37,141 bases of DNA, taken from assembly GCA_900764105.1 (NCBI GenBank), contig CAAFMS010000025.1, positions 1 to 37,141 of the forward strand. Direction: 5' to 3'. The DNA is from Clostridia bacterium (lineage in GTDB: Bacteria; Bacillota; Clostridia; Christensenellales; Borkfalkiaceae). Below are positions 22,311 to 30,300 of the stretch, piece after piece. The translations under genes and the position numbers were made by a program. The notes under the pieces are model-generated. The model was given only the letters and a program-made list of their open reading frames with translations, had not been told where the DNA came from and made no database searches. The first letter of the stretch is position 1. Every line of letters starts with the position of its first letter.

Positions 22311-23963
22311 TCAGTCTTTTCTCGCTATGACCGAAATGTCGAGTTCGACGCCGAGTTTGCCGTCGTTGCCCTTTTCTACCGTCACTTTGCCGCTTTCGTC
22401 TTTGATTACCTTTCTGTATTTGCCGCCCGTGATAAGTCCGCAAATATCGAAACTGTATTTTTCTCTGTCGATAAGATAAGGCTTGACCGCTTCCGCTTCT
22501 TCGCCTTCGATATATCCGATGTGGTGCAGGGCTTTCATATCCCAATCGTAAATATACACCTTGACTTTGTCGCCGTCTAAAAGAAGTCCCGTACGCTTGA
22601 ACTCCTGCTCGGCGTATTCGTAAGCGGTGTCGTTCTCGTACTCTTCTTTGATCTCGCTCATTTTAAGTCCGTCGTATTTGTCGATGTATCCGAGTTTTAC
22701 GCCCTGCTTAATCTCTTCGTCGAGAATGTTTTTAACTTTTATCCCTTCTTCGTTGTTCTTGTCCGTGCCGAGAACCGTTGCGGTTTCGTTGAACAGAATT
22801 TCGTTGGGTCTGTAAATAAGTTTTCTACCTCTCTTTACGCAGATTCCCGACAGAATTTCTTCGAGATTGCTCGGCGCGGTCAGTTTAAACGCTTCTTTTT
22901 CGGCGGGTTTTTCTTCCGCAACCGCTTCCGCTTTTTCTTCCGCTTCTTCGGCCTGATCTTCCGCGAGTTCTTCCGTAGCCGTTACCGCCAATTCCTCGGC
23001 TTTTTCCGCTTCGGTCGGCACTTCCGCTACTTCTTTGACAGCCTCTACCTCTTCTGTCGTTTCGGTATTTTCGGTTTCGGGTTCGACGGCTTCCGCGACT
23101 TCTTCGATAGCGTTAGCCTCTTCTTCCTCTTCGGTGGTCGGGGCAGGTTCGGTAATTTTGCCTACTTCCTCGATTGCTTCGGGTTCGTCCGTTCCCGCGA
23201 CTTCGACTTCTTCGACAACCTCGGGTTCGATTTCTTCGGGTTTAAGAGCCTCTTGTACTTCGGCTTCCTCTTCTTCGGCTTTCTCCGCAAGGGCGGCTAC
23301 TTCGTCAAGGCTTCCGTCAAGACTGCCTTCCTCTTCTAAAATGGAGTCGGATTCTTCTTCGGCGTATTCGAGCGGAACTTCCTCCACGTCCTCGACTTCG
23401 GTGGTTGTCTCGGTCTCTTCCTCGGGTTCGACCGTCTCGGCGACTTCTTCGATAGCGTTAGTCTCTTCTTCCTTTTCGGTGGTCGGGGCAGGTTCGGTAA
23501 TTTTGCCTACTTCCTCGATTGCTTCGGGTTCGTCCGTTCCGGCGACTTCGACTTCTTCGACGACTTCGGGTTCTTCCTCTTCTTTCTCCTCGGTAGCGGG
23601 GACGGGTTCGTCGATTTCTTCCACGTCCTCGACTTCGGTGGTCGTCTCGGTCTCTTCTTCGGGTTCGACTGCCTCGGCGACTTCTTCGATAGCGTTAGTC
23701 TCTTCTTCCTCTTCGGTCGTTTCTTCGGGTTCGGTAATTTTGCCTACTTCCTCGATTGTTTCGGGTTCGTTTGTTCCCGCAACCTCGACTTCTTCGACGA
23801 CTTCGGGTTCTTCCTCCGCGACCTCTTCCGAAGTCTCGACGACTTCCTCGCTCTCTTCGCCTATAACCTCCGCTTCCTCTCCGCTTGCCGCGTTTTGCGC
23901 GTTTTTATCGTAATATCTTACCTTTGCAAGCCTGTTGCCGGCTCTCTTTTTTAATCTACGCAT
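22311..23963 (-). CDS. Glu-rich triplicated-repeat protein with C-terminal globular domain
   Basis: The 550-residue protein has a short basic N-terminus (MRRLKKRAGNRLAKVRYYDK), then about 330 residues of extremely acidic sequence. Within this, a unit of about 60-65 residues occurs three times (about 53-117, 132-196 and 247-305). Each opens EPEVVEEVEVAGT, continues EEVGKITEP, and has AIEEVAE; the first two close ETETTTEVEDVEE and the third is more diverged. Residues about 358-550 are globular, with DGDKVKVYIYDWDMKALHHI, GYIEGEEAEAVKPYL and GLITGGKYRK; the pattern faintly recalls a HIRAN domain (low confidence). There is no signal peptide or membrane segment, so it is probably cytoplasmic. GGGAGAAG precedes the ATG; it has its own promoter and terminator. 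Function unknown. Confidence 0.8.
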   Translation of the reverse strand: MRRLKKRAGNRLAKVRYYDKNAQNAASGEEAEVIGEESEEVVETSEEVAEEEPEVVEEVEVAGTNEPETIEEVGKITEPEETTEEEEETNAIEEVAEAVEPEEETETTTEVEDVEEIDEPVPATEEKEEEEPEVVEEVEVAGTDEPEAIEEVGKITEPAPTTEKEEETNAIEEVAETVEPEEETETTTEVEDVEEVPLEYAEEESDSILEEEGSLDGSLDEVAALAEKAEEEEAEVQEALKPEEIEPEVVEEVEVAGTDEPEAIEEVGKITEPAPTTEEEEEANAIEEVAEAVEPETENTETTEEVEAVKEVAEVPTEAEKAEELAVTATEELAEDQAEEAEEKAEAVAEEKPAEKEAFKLTAPSNLEEILSGICVKRGRKLIYRPNEILFNETATVLGTDKNNEEGIKVKNILDEEIKQGVKLGYIDKYDGLKMSEIKEEYENDTAYEYAEQEFKRTGLLLDGDKVKVYIYDWDMKALHHIGYIEGEEAEAVKPYLIDREKYSFDICGLITGGKYRKVIKDESGKVTVEKGNDGKLGVELDISVIARKD

Positions 23964-23992
23964 ATTTCTTCTCCCTATTTTGAGTATAACTC

Positions 23993-24022
23993 AGTATACA
24001 TTATTTGAACGCCGTTTGTCAA
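23993..24022 (-). promoter_or_regulatory. Promoter of the Glu-rich protein gene
   Basis: On the minus strand, TTGACA (24022-24017), 18 bp and TATACT (23998-23993). The -10 box overlaps GTATACTGAGTTATAC, a near palindrome that could be an operator. Confidence 0.7.
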
Positions 24023-24069
24023 TAATAGTTTTTGCGCCTCGGCAAATTCATTTATTTTTCAAAAAGTAT

Positions 24070-25182
24070 TTATTTTGCGGAATACTTCTCTTTTTGTACC
24101 TTTATCAGTTCTTCGTCCGAAAAATAGTTGATTTTCATAGCGTTTTTGACTTCGCTCAAAGTCTCCGCCGCAGCCTTTTCGGCTTTCTCGCTTCCGCGTT
24201 TCAAAATTTCGTACACGGCGGGAATATCCGCTTCGTATACCTTTCTTCTCGCCCTTATGGGTTCGAGTATTGACTGCAAAACCTCGTTTAAAAATCTCTT
24301 GACTTTCATATCGCCGAGTCCGCCTCTTTGGTAATGGGCTTTGAGTTCGTCGAGATCGGCGTAATCGGGTAGAAACGCCTTGAAATGTTCGTCCGTCGCG
24401 AACGCGTCGAGGTAGGTAAACACGGCGTTACCCTCTAAGTTTCCGGGGTCGGAAACCTTGATGTGGTTCGGGTCGGTATACATACTCATAACCTTCGTCT
24501 TTACGTCCTCGGGGGTATCGGAGAGGTAAATACAGTTGCCGAGAGACTTGCTCATCTTCGCTTTGCCGTCCGTGCCGGGAAGCCTTAAACATGCCTTTCT
24601 CGACGGCAATACAGCTTCGGGTTCGACGAGAGTTTCGCCGTAAACCGAGTTGAATTTGCGGACGATTTCCTTGGTCTGTTCTATCATCGGCAGTTGATCC
24701 TCGCCTACGGGAACGATATTCGCCTTGAACGCCGTTATGTCCGCCGCCTGACTTATCGGGTAAGTGAAGAAGCCGACGGGAATACTCGTCTCGAAATTAC
24801 GCATCTGAATTTCGCTCTTTACCGTCGGATTTCTTTGAAGTCTCGACACGGTTACGAGGTTCATATAGTAAAAACTGAGTTCGCAAAGTTCGGGAACCTG
24901 CGACTGTATGAATAGATTTACCTTGTTCGGGTCAAGTCCGCAAGAGAGGTAGTCGAGAGCGACCTCTATTATGTTCTGCCTTACCTTTTCGGGGTTTTCG
25001 GCGTTGTCGGTGAGAGCCTGCGCGTCGGCTATCATAACGTACATATCGTCGAAATCGCCGTCGTTTTGCAGTTTTACTCTCTCCGCAAGCGAGCCGACGT
25101 AATGCCCGACGTGAAGTCTGCCCGTCGGACGGTCGCCCGTTAAAATTATCTTCTTTGCGGTCTTTTTAGTATTTTTGTCCAT
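24070..25182 (-). CDS. trpS: Tryptophan--tRNA ligase
   Basis: The 370-residue class I aminoacyl-tRNA synthetase attaches tryptophan to tRNA-Trp. The HIGH-type motif is GRLHVGHYVGSL and the KMSKS loop is KAKMSKSLGN. Length is slightly above the usual 330-345. It starts 25 bases after whiA with GGGAGAAA before the ATG. There is no T-box leader upstream, so it is probably co-transcribed with whiA. Confidence 0.97.
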   Translation of the reverse strand: MDKNTKKTAKKIILTGDRPTGRLHVGHYVGSLAERVKLQNDGDFDDMYVMIADAQALTDNAENPEKVRQNIIEVALDYLSCGLDPNKVNLFIQSQVPELCELSFYYMNLVTVSRLQRNPTVKSEIQMRNFETSIPVGFFTYPISQAADITAFKANIVPVGEDQLPMIEQTKEIVRKFNSVYGETLVEPEAVLPSRKACLRLPGTDGKAKMSKSLGNCIYLSDTPEDVKTKVMSMYTDPNHIKVSDPGNLEGNAVFTYLDAFATDEHFKAFLPDYADLDELKAHYQRGGLGDMKVKRFLNEVLQSILEPIRARRKVYEADIPAVYEILKRGSEKAEKAAAETLSEVKNAMKINYFSDEELIKVQKEKYSAK

Positions 25183-25207
25183 GGTTTCTCCCGAGCCGCT
25201 CCCGATT

Positions 25208-26140
25208 TTACAGGTTTTCGGCTATTTCGATTATTTTTCTGAATCTGTGATTGAGACAACTCTTGGTTATTCCGAGTTCGTCCGCAATCTCGCTTAACGT
25301 GTTTTTTTTGAATTTCAGCCTCGCTTCCGCGACTTGTCTCAGTCCCTCGGGCAGACTTTTAAGACCTATCGTCTCTTCGATTTTGTCTATCGCCCGAATC
25401 TGCTTCACCGAAGCGTCCATCTGTTTGACCATATTCGACATTTCGCAGTTGATCTTCCTGTTCATATCGTTGTTCATATCTTTTTCGACGGCAATCTCCG
25501 AAACCGTCAGCACGGCTTTGGTCGCCCCGATAAAGGCGAGCAGGTCGGATATTTCGTCGATAGTCTTGAAATACACGACGTAGGATTCTTTCCTCGCGGT
25601 GAGTTTGGGCATAAAATACGCCTCGGAAAGGATCTCGCAAAAGTCCGTCGCCGTCTGATAGTTGGAAAAGACGAACTCTAAGTGGTAGCCCGTATTGCTG
25701 CTTTTACCTTCTTCGGGAACGGTTACGCTGCCCGAGCCTAAAAACGCTCCGCGAACGTAAGCCGCCCTCATTTCGTCTTTCGCGATCTCGTCGTCTATAT
25801 TGACTTTTACGGCAAGTCCGTCTCCGTCGGGTTTTACGATTCGTAGGTCTATAAGCGCGTAAACGCTGTTTTTCGTGATGAGTCGCAGAGTTTTTTTGTC
25901 CTTTCTTCTACGCTCTTCGTCGCTCGTTATTTCGCCCGCTTCGCCGTACAAATCGCAGGCGAGTTTCGATAAAAACGCCGCCGTTTTTTCGTCCGAGATT
26001 ATTTCGAACCCGACCATTCCGCCCGCCGAAATAATACTGCCTCCCGAACGGACGTAAGCGGAAAGACACGCCCTCTTTTCGTCGTCAAAGCGGAATTTTA
26101 CGCCGAGAAGTTCGGCTTTTACTTTTTCAGAAAAATTCAT
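25208..26140 (-). CDS. whiA: DNA-binding protein WhiA
   Basis: The 310-residue protein is the WhiA family member, with an N-terminal LAGLIDADG-like fold (RGAFLGSGSVTVPEEG) and a C-terminal helix-turn-helix (TLSEIADELGITKSCLNHRF). It is a conserved regulator linked to cell division and sporulation in Gram-positives. AGGAGG precedes the ATG. In many Firmicutes it follows rapZ and yvcK; here the PHP gene is directly upstream. Confidence 0.97.
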   Translation of the reverse strand: MNFSEKVKAELLGVKFRFDDEKRACLSAYVRSGGSIISAGGMVGFEIISDEKTAAFLSKLACDLYGEAGEITSDEERRRKDKKTLRLITKNSVYALIDLRIVKPDGDGLAVKVNIDDEIAKDEMRAAYVRGAFLGSGSVTVPEEGKSSNTGYHLEFVFSNYQTATDFCEILSEAYFMPKLTARKESYVVYFKTIDEISDLLAFIGATKAVLTVSEIAVEKDMNNDMNRKINCEMSNMVKQMDASVKQIRAIDKIEETIGLKSLPEGLRQVAEARLKFKKNTLSEIADELGITKSCLNHRFRKIIEIAENL

Positions 26141-26260
26141 TTTGCCGACCTCCTCGTTTTAGCCTCCACGGCTTGTCCGATTAACTTTTTTTCGGCTTGT
26201 CCGCCTTACTTTTTTGATTTTCTAACGGCTTAGCCGTTAGAAAGTTGAACTGATTAAGTT
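26141..26260. other. PHP-whiA spacer with direct repeats and perfect hairpin
   Basis: CGGCTTGTCCG occurs twice (26169-26179, 26193-26203). A perfect stem TCTAACGGCT/AGCCGTTAGA (26221-26241) with a one-base loop lies next to it. No T run in the direction of transcription, so termination is unlikely. Confidence 0.6.
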
Positions 26261-27046
26261 TTAACGGCTTTCGATGCCGTGTTCCTTTTTATACGCCTCA
26301 AAACGAAGTTCGGGCGTTCTGCCGTCGATGTTTTTGATTCTCTCGAGGGGGAAATCGACCCTTTTTATGAGTTCTTTGAAAAGTTTGTCGTCGCCCACCC
26401 TGTCGGGGGTGTGAGCGTCGCTGTCAACGACGAAATTTACGCCCGTATCTATTACCTTGCGCCACTGCTCGTCCGTAAGGTGAGTTTTTTTGGTATTGAT
26501 TTCGATATACGTTCCGTAGTCCGCCGCTGCCTTCGCAACTTCCACGGGATCGCAGAAACAGAGGTAGCCGACGTGGGTTATCACGTCGATGGGGTTGTGT
26601 TTTATGGCGTTGACGTAGCAGTCGGTGTTAAACTTCACGAGTTTTGCGGACGGCTCTCTATGAAAAACGCTGTCGAAAATATTACCCCATAGAAGGTAGG
26701 TCAAATCTTTTAAGGTCTTGTAGTAAATAAATCTGTGAACGCCCGCTAAAATCACGTCGAGTTTCTCGTAATCTTTCGGCTTTACGTCTATCGTGCCTTT
26801 CTCGCCGCGAAGGTTGGACTCTATGCCGAGCAGTACCTTCACGCCGTATTTTTCGCTCGCTTCTATGCACTCGTTTTTCATTTTGTCGAGCAGTCGCCGC
26901 TTCATTCCGAACGCGGGGTGCGAAAAACCGTGGTCGGTAATCGCTATGCCCGAAAGACCTTTTTCTTTCGCCGCGACGGCGTTGTCGAATATGCTTCCCT
27001 TGCCGTGGCTGTACGTTGTATGAGTATGTAAATCAAAGTTAATCAT
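26261..27046 (-). CDS. PHP-domain phosphoesterase (YcdX-like)
   Basis: The 261-residue protein has the four PHP metal motifs: DLHTHTTYSHG near the N-terminus, AITDHGF, the GIESNL block, and DSDAH near the C-terminus. These form a trinuclear metal site for phosphate-ester hydrolysis. The gene overlaps the end of murB by 8 bases, as is common in clostridial murB-PHP pairs. The natural substrate is unknown. Confidence 0.93.
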   Translation of the reverse strand: MINFDLHTHTTYSHGKGSIFDNAVAAKEKGLSGIAITDHGFSHPAFGMKRRLLDKMKNECIEASEKYGVKVLLGIESNLRGEKGTIDVKPKDYEKLDVILAGVHRFIYYKTLKDLTYLLWGNIFDSVFHREPSAKLVKFNTDCYVNAIKHNPIDVITHVGYLCFCDPVEVAKAAADYGTYIEINTKKTHLTDEQWRKVIDTGVNFVVDSDAHTPDRVGDDKLFKELIKRVDFPLERIKNIDGRTPELRFEAYKKEHGIESR

Positions 27047-27932
27047 TAAATTTGCCTATAAATTTCAATTCTTCTTTCAGTTCTGCGCCCGTTTTTCGCT
27101 TAACGGCGTCTTTTATTTTTCTTATGAGATCGTAAACGTCCGAACTTTTCGCCGTTTTGTCGGCTATGATGAAGTTTGCGTGCTTTTCCGAGACGGTCGC
27201 GCCGCCGACGGATACGCTTTTCATTCCCGACTGTTCTATGAGTTTGCCTGCGAAATATCCGTCGTTTTTAAATACGCTGCCGCACGATCTGCCTTTCGGG
27301 GTCTTTTTCGCGCGCAGTTTCAAAAACTTTTCTATCGCCGCTTCCGATTGTTCGAACTCCACGTTCTCCAAGTTGAAACAGACCGACAAAATCATATCGT
27401 CGCCGACGGAGAAAACGCTTTCGCGGTAATCGAATCCGCAATCTTTCTGCGGCAAAACTCCGCTTGTCGTAACGACGTAAGAGACGTAATCGCCGACGTT
27501 TTTTCCGTAACAACCTGCGTTCATCGAGACCGCGCCGCCGACGGAAGCGGGTATTCCGCTTAAAAATTCGAGACCGCCGAGACTGCTGTACAAAGCCGTT
27601 TTTATGACCGAGGAAAGAGGTTCGCCCGAAAGAGCGGTGAGCATTTTGCCGCTTACCGTAATCCCTTTCAGCCTTTCCGAACAGACCACCGCGCCCCGAA
27701 AGCCCTCGTCGGATATAAGTACGTTCGAGCCGTTTCCTAAAAAGACGAACGGCACGCCCTCTTCTTTCAGCCTTTTTACGACAGCGGTCGCCTTATTTGC
27801 CGTGTCGGGGAATAACGCCCCGTCGGCGTTACCGCCGATTTTGTAAGTGGTTTTCTGCGATACGGGAAAATCGAGCGCGTACTCCGTGAAACATTCTTCC
27901 GCAATCTTTGCGATGCTCGGGCAGTATGTCAT
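27039..27932 (-). CDS. murB: UDP-N-acetylenolpyruvoylglucosamine reductase
   Basis: The 297-residue FAD enzyme reduces the enolpyruvyl group to give UDP-N-acetylmuramate in peptidoglycan synthesis. Family blocks are TTYKIGGNAD, GNGSNVLISD, GIPASVGGAVSMNAG, RSCGSVFKN with its active-site Ser, and EKHANFI. It is type II (the Y-loop is missing), as in Gram-positives. I choose ATG 27932 after AGGAG, not the upstream GTG at 27944 which overlaps that site. Confidence 0.96.
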   Translation of the reverse strand: MTYCPSIAKIAEECFTEYALDFPVSQKTTYKIGGNADGALFPDTANKATAVVKRLKEEGVPFVFLGNGSNVLISDEGFRGAVVCSERLKGITVSGKMLTALSGEPLSSVIKTALYSSLGGLEFLSGIPASVGGAVSMNAGCYGKNVGDYVSYVVTTSGVLPQKDCGFDYRESVFSVGDDMILSVCFNLENVEFEQSEAAIEKFLKLRAKKTPKGRSCGSVFKNDGYFAGKLIEQSGMKSVSVGGATVSEKHANFIIADKTAKSSDVYDLIRKIKDAVKRKTGAELKEELKFIGKFND

Positions 27933-28002
27933 TATATAATACACTCCTATTTTACTATATTTTCTGTATTATTACAAGCGTTTTAGGGTAAACGGAAAAT
28001 TT

Positions 28003-29031
28003 TTACCGCAAATTTTTGAGCGTGTTTTTCACCTTATCGTCGATAAAATCGTCGATTTTTTGCGTATTCAGTAGTTTTTTGACCTCTTCTATCGTATCTA
28101 CGCTCGAAAAGGGGCTTATCGTATGCTTGTTTTTGTCGAAATCGTACCCGTAGAAATCGGCGTTGCCGCCCGTTTTATCGTCCGTTTTCCCGTCCGCTCT
28201 CATCATGCCGATTTTCCATAGTTTATCCTGAACCTTTTCGCCCGTGATATACCTTATAAAGTCGAGACACGCCCTGTATTTCTCGTCGCTTTTCGTAGTC
28301 ACGGCGATATACTGGCACAGGTCGGAAAAACCCGTCAAAGGGTATGCGGAAAACGCGACGCCCCTTTTTTCGAGCCGTCTTAAATCTCGCTGAGTTCCGA
28401 GTAAAACGCCGCCCTCCTTTGTTACGAATTTAAGGTAGGCGTCCATTGGCGAGAGGTATTCGGCGGCAGTCGCGGTCACGCCCGAAGTTTTCATAGCAAG
28501 GACGGGAAGATTATACGAATTTTGAGAGACAATCACGCCGTTTAAGTTAGTATTTTTTAAATTTAACCCCTCTATAAGTCGATTATCGGCTTGTTTTGCG
28601 ATTAAATAATAGCCGCCGAGACACCACGGAACGGCGTACGTTTTACCGCCGATAACGCCGCCTTTAAAGTCGGACGAGGGAAGGTAGCGGCATAAAAGCC
28701 GAACGGAATCCACCCCGACCCCGAACGATACCATGTCGGGAATCTCGCCCTTTTCGATGCTTTTTTTCACGCTTTCGGGGGTGTGAGATTTGACGAGAAT
28801 TATTATTCCGTCGTCCGTCCGCTCGTTCGCCCTTGCGGCTAAAAAATCGCCCCTCGACCCCGTTCCTCCCTCGAACACGTCGATATTCCACAGCGTAAGC
28901 GCAAATTTATACTCTTCTGTTTTTATCGGTTTTTCCTCGCCCTTGACGCTCTCGGGAAAGGCGAAAAGAGGGACGAAAACGACTATCGAAACCGTTAAAA
29001 GCGCGGCGATTATACGCGTTATTTTCCACAT
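28003..29031 (-). CDS. Solute-binding-protein-like exported protein
   Basis: The 342-residue protein has an N-terminal hydrophobic export signal (about 5-27, no lipobox Cys). Its body resembles an extracellular family 1 solute-binding protein: LTLWNIDVFEGGTGSRGDFL near the start, DMVSFG, a GGKTYAVPWCLGGYYLI block and a C-terminal YRACLDFIRYIT region. No permease is nearby, and it sits between murG and murB, so a role in cell-envelope work or sensing is more likely than import (inference). No ribosome binding site is visible. A TATAAT lies five bases before the ATG, raising a possible leaderless transcript. Confidence 0.7.
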   Translation of the reverse strand: MWKITRIIAALLTVSIVVFVPLFAFPESVKGEEKPIKTEEYKFALTLWNIDVFEGGTGSRGDFLAARANERTDDGIIILVKSHTPESVKKSIEKGEIPDMVSFGVGVDSVRLLCRYLPSSDFKGGVIGGKTYAVPWCLGGYYLIAKQADNRLIEGLNLKNTNLNGVIVSQNSYNLPVLAMKTSGVTATAAEYLSPMDAYLKFVTKEGGVLLGTQRDLRRLEKRGVAFSAYPLTGFSDLCQYIAVTTKSDEKYRACLDFIRYITGEKVQDKLWKIGMMRADGKTDDKTGGNADFYGYDFDKNKHTISPFSSVDTIEEVKKLLNTQKIDDFIDDKVKNTLKNLR

Positions 29032-29113
29032 ATTAAATTATATGATAAAGGCGGGTAAAATAAAACGATTATTGAAATAAAGAAAAGGCATCCCGCTTTG
29101 CAATCCCGCTCGA

Positions 29114-30172
29114 CTACTTTTCTTTCGCGTAGACCTTTAAAATTTCTAATACTTTTTCGTTTGCGGACGTAAAGTCCCGTTTTTTCAGCCTCGCGGAAAT
29201 CTCCGCCGCTTCTCCCTGTAACCTCTCTATCGAATTTATCAGCGTTTCGGGCGTGAGGTTTTCTTCGAAAAGCACCTCGCATAGCTTTTTTGACTTAAAA
29301 TATTTCGCGTTTTCCACTTGGTCGCCCCTTGAATTTCCTTTCGGCAGGGGGATTGCGAGCGTCGGAAGGCAAAGCGCGGCGAGTTCGAACATAGTATTCG
29401 CCCCCGCCCTCGACACCGCGAGATCGCACGCGGCGAAAACTTCACCCATATTTTCGGCGAATTCCGTTTCGTAAAGTCCTTTCGCTTTTACGCCCGACGA
29501 TTTCCCTTTTCCGCAAAGATGTATCACGTTGTATTTTTTTAAAAGTCTGTCTCTCGCGCCGCCGAACGCCTCGTTTATCGCGCGGCTTCCCTGACTGCCG
29601 CCCGTGATAAGCAGTACCTTTTTGCCCCTTTCGAACCCGAATTTTTTCAGAATTTTAGCCTTATCCCTTTCGCAGAACAATTTTTTATCGAGCGGTATGC
29701 CTACGCATTCGGCTTTTTGTATTCCGTCCGCCGTCTTTTCAAAAGCCGTGAGCATTTTCGCCGAATATTTCAAGGCGATTTTATTCGCAAGTCCCATCGA
29801 CAGGTCGGACTCGTGCGAAATTACGGGAACGCCGAGTTTTTTCGCCGCGATTACCGTCGGCAAGGCGACGTAACCGCCCTTTGAAAATATAACGTCGGGT
29901 TTCAGATTTTTAATCAGGTTTTTCGCCGCCGAAACCGCCGACAACAGTTTTGCGGGAATCAGGACGTTTTTCAGGGTCAATCGCCTTTCGAACTTTACGG
30001 TCGGAACGTAAAAATAAGTAACGCCCGTTTTTTTGACGAGGTTTTTTTCGATTCCCTCTTTGCTGCCGATATAATATGCCTCGTCGAAGATTTTTTTCAG
30101 GTCGGGAATCAACGCGATGCACGGGGCGGAATGTCCCGCCGTTCCTCCGCCCGTAAGTACGATAACGCTCAT
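29114..30172 (-). CDS. murG: MurG glycosyltransferase (lipid II synthesis)
   Basis: The 352-residue GT28 enzyme adds N-acetylglucosamine to lipid I at the inner face of the membrane. It has the glycine-rich LTGGGTAGHSAP loop, VISHESD, LLITGGSQGSRAIN, and SRAGANTMFELAALCLPTLAIPLP with the UDP-binding residues. AAGAGGG precedes the ATG. First gene of the minus-strand housekeeping cluster, divergent from glpK. Confidence 0.96.
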   Translation of the reverse strand: MSVIVLTGGGTAGHSAPCIALIPDLKKIFDEAYYIGSKEGIEKNLVKKTGVTYFYVPTVKFERRLTLKNVLIPAKLLSAVSAAKNLIKNLKPDVIFSKGGYVALPTVIAAKKLGVPVISHESDLSMGLANKIALKYSAKMLTAFEKTADGIQKAECVGIPLDKKLFCERDKAKILKKFGFERGKKVLLITGGSQGSRAINEAFGGARDRLLKKYNVIHLCGKGKSSGVKAKGLYETEFAENMGEVFAACDLAVSRAGANTMFELAALCLPTLAIPLPKGNSRGDQVENAKYFKSKKLCEVLFEENLTPETLINSIERLQGEAAEISARLKKRDFTSANEKVLEILKVYAKEK

Positions 30173-30239
30173 AAAAAGCCCTCTTATTCATAGTATGAGC
30201 CGTTTATACGGAAATTTGACAAAATTCTTGCAAAATAAC

Positions 30240-30268
30240 TTGAAAACGAACGAGAATTGTTATACAAT
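30240..30268 (+). promoter_or_regulatory. Promoter of the glpK operon
   Basis: TTGAAA (30240-30245), 17 bp and TACAAT (30263-30268). GGGG (30290-30293), a weak ribosome binding site, lies eight bases before the ATG of glpK. No catabolite (cre) site is evident. Confidence 0.65.
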
Positions 30269-30300
30269 ATAAAGGAAATAACGTAAAAAGGGGAAAACGA

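Noticed and set aside
23035..23913. Long Ser/Thr-rich plus-strand ORF (292 residues)
   Set aside because: It is the exact antisense of the Glu-rich repeat gene; GAA/GAG repeats read backwards give TTC/CTC/TCT serine runs. The minus strand has the ribosome site, promoter and terminator.
25183..25207. T-box riboswitch before trpS
   Set aside because: The gap to whiA is only about 25 bases and holds just the ribosome site.
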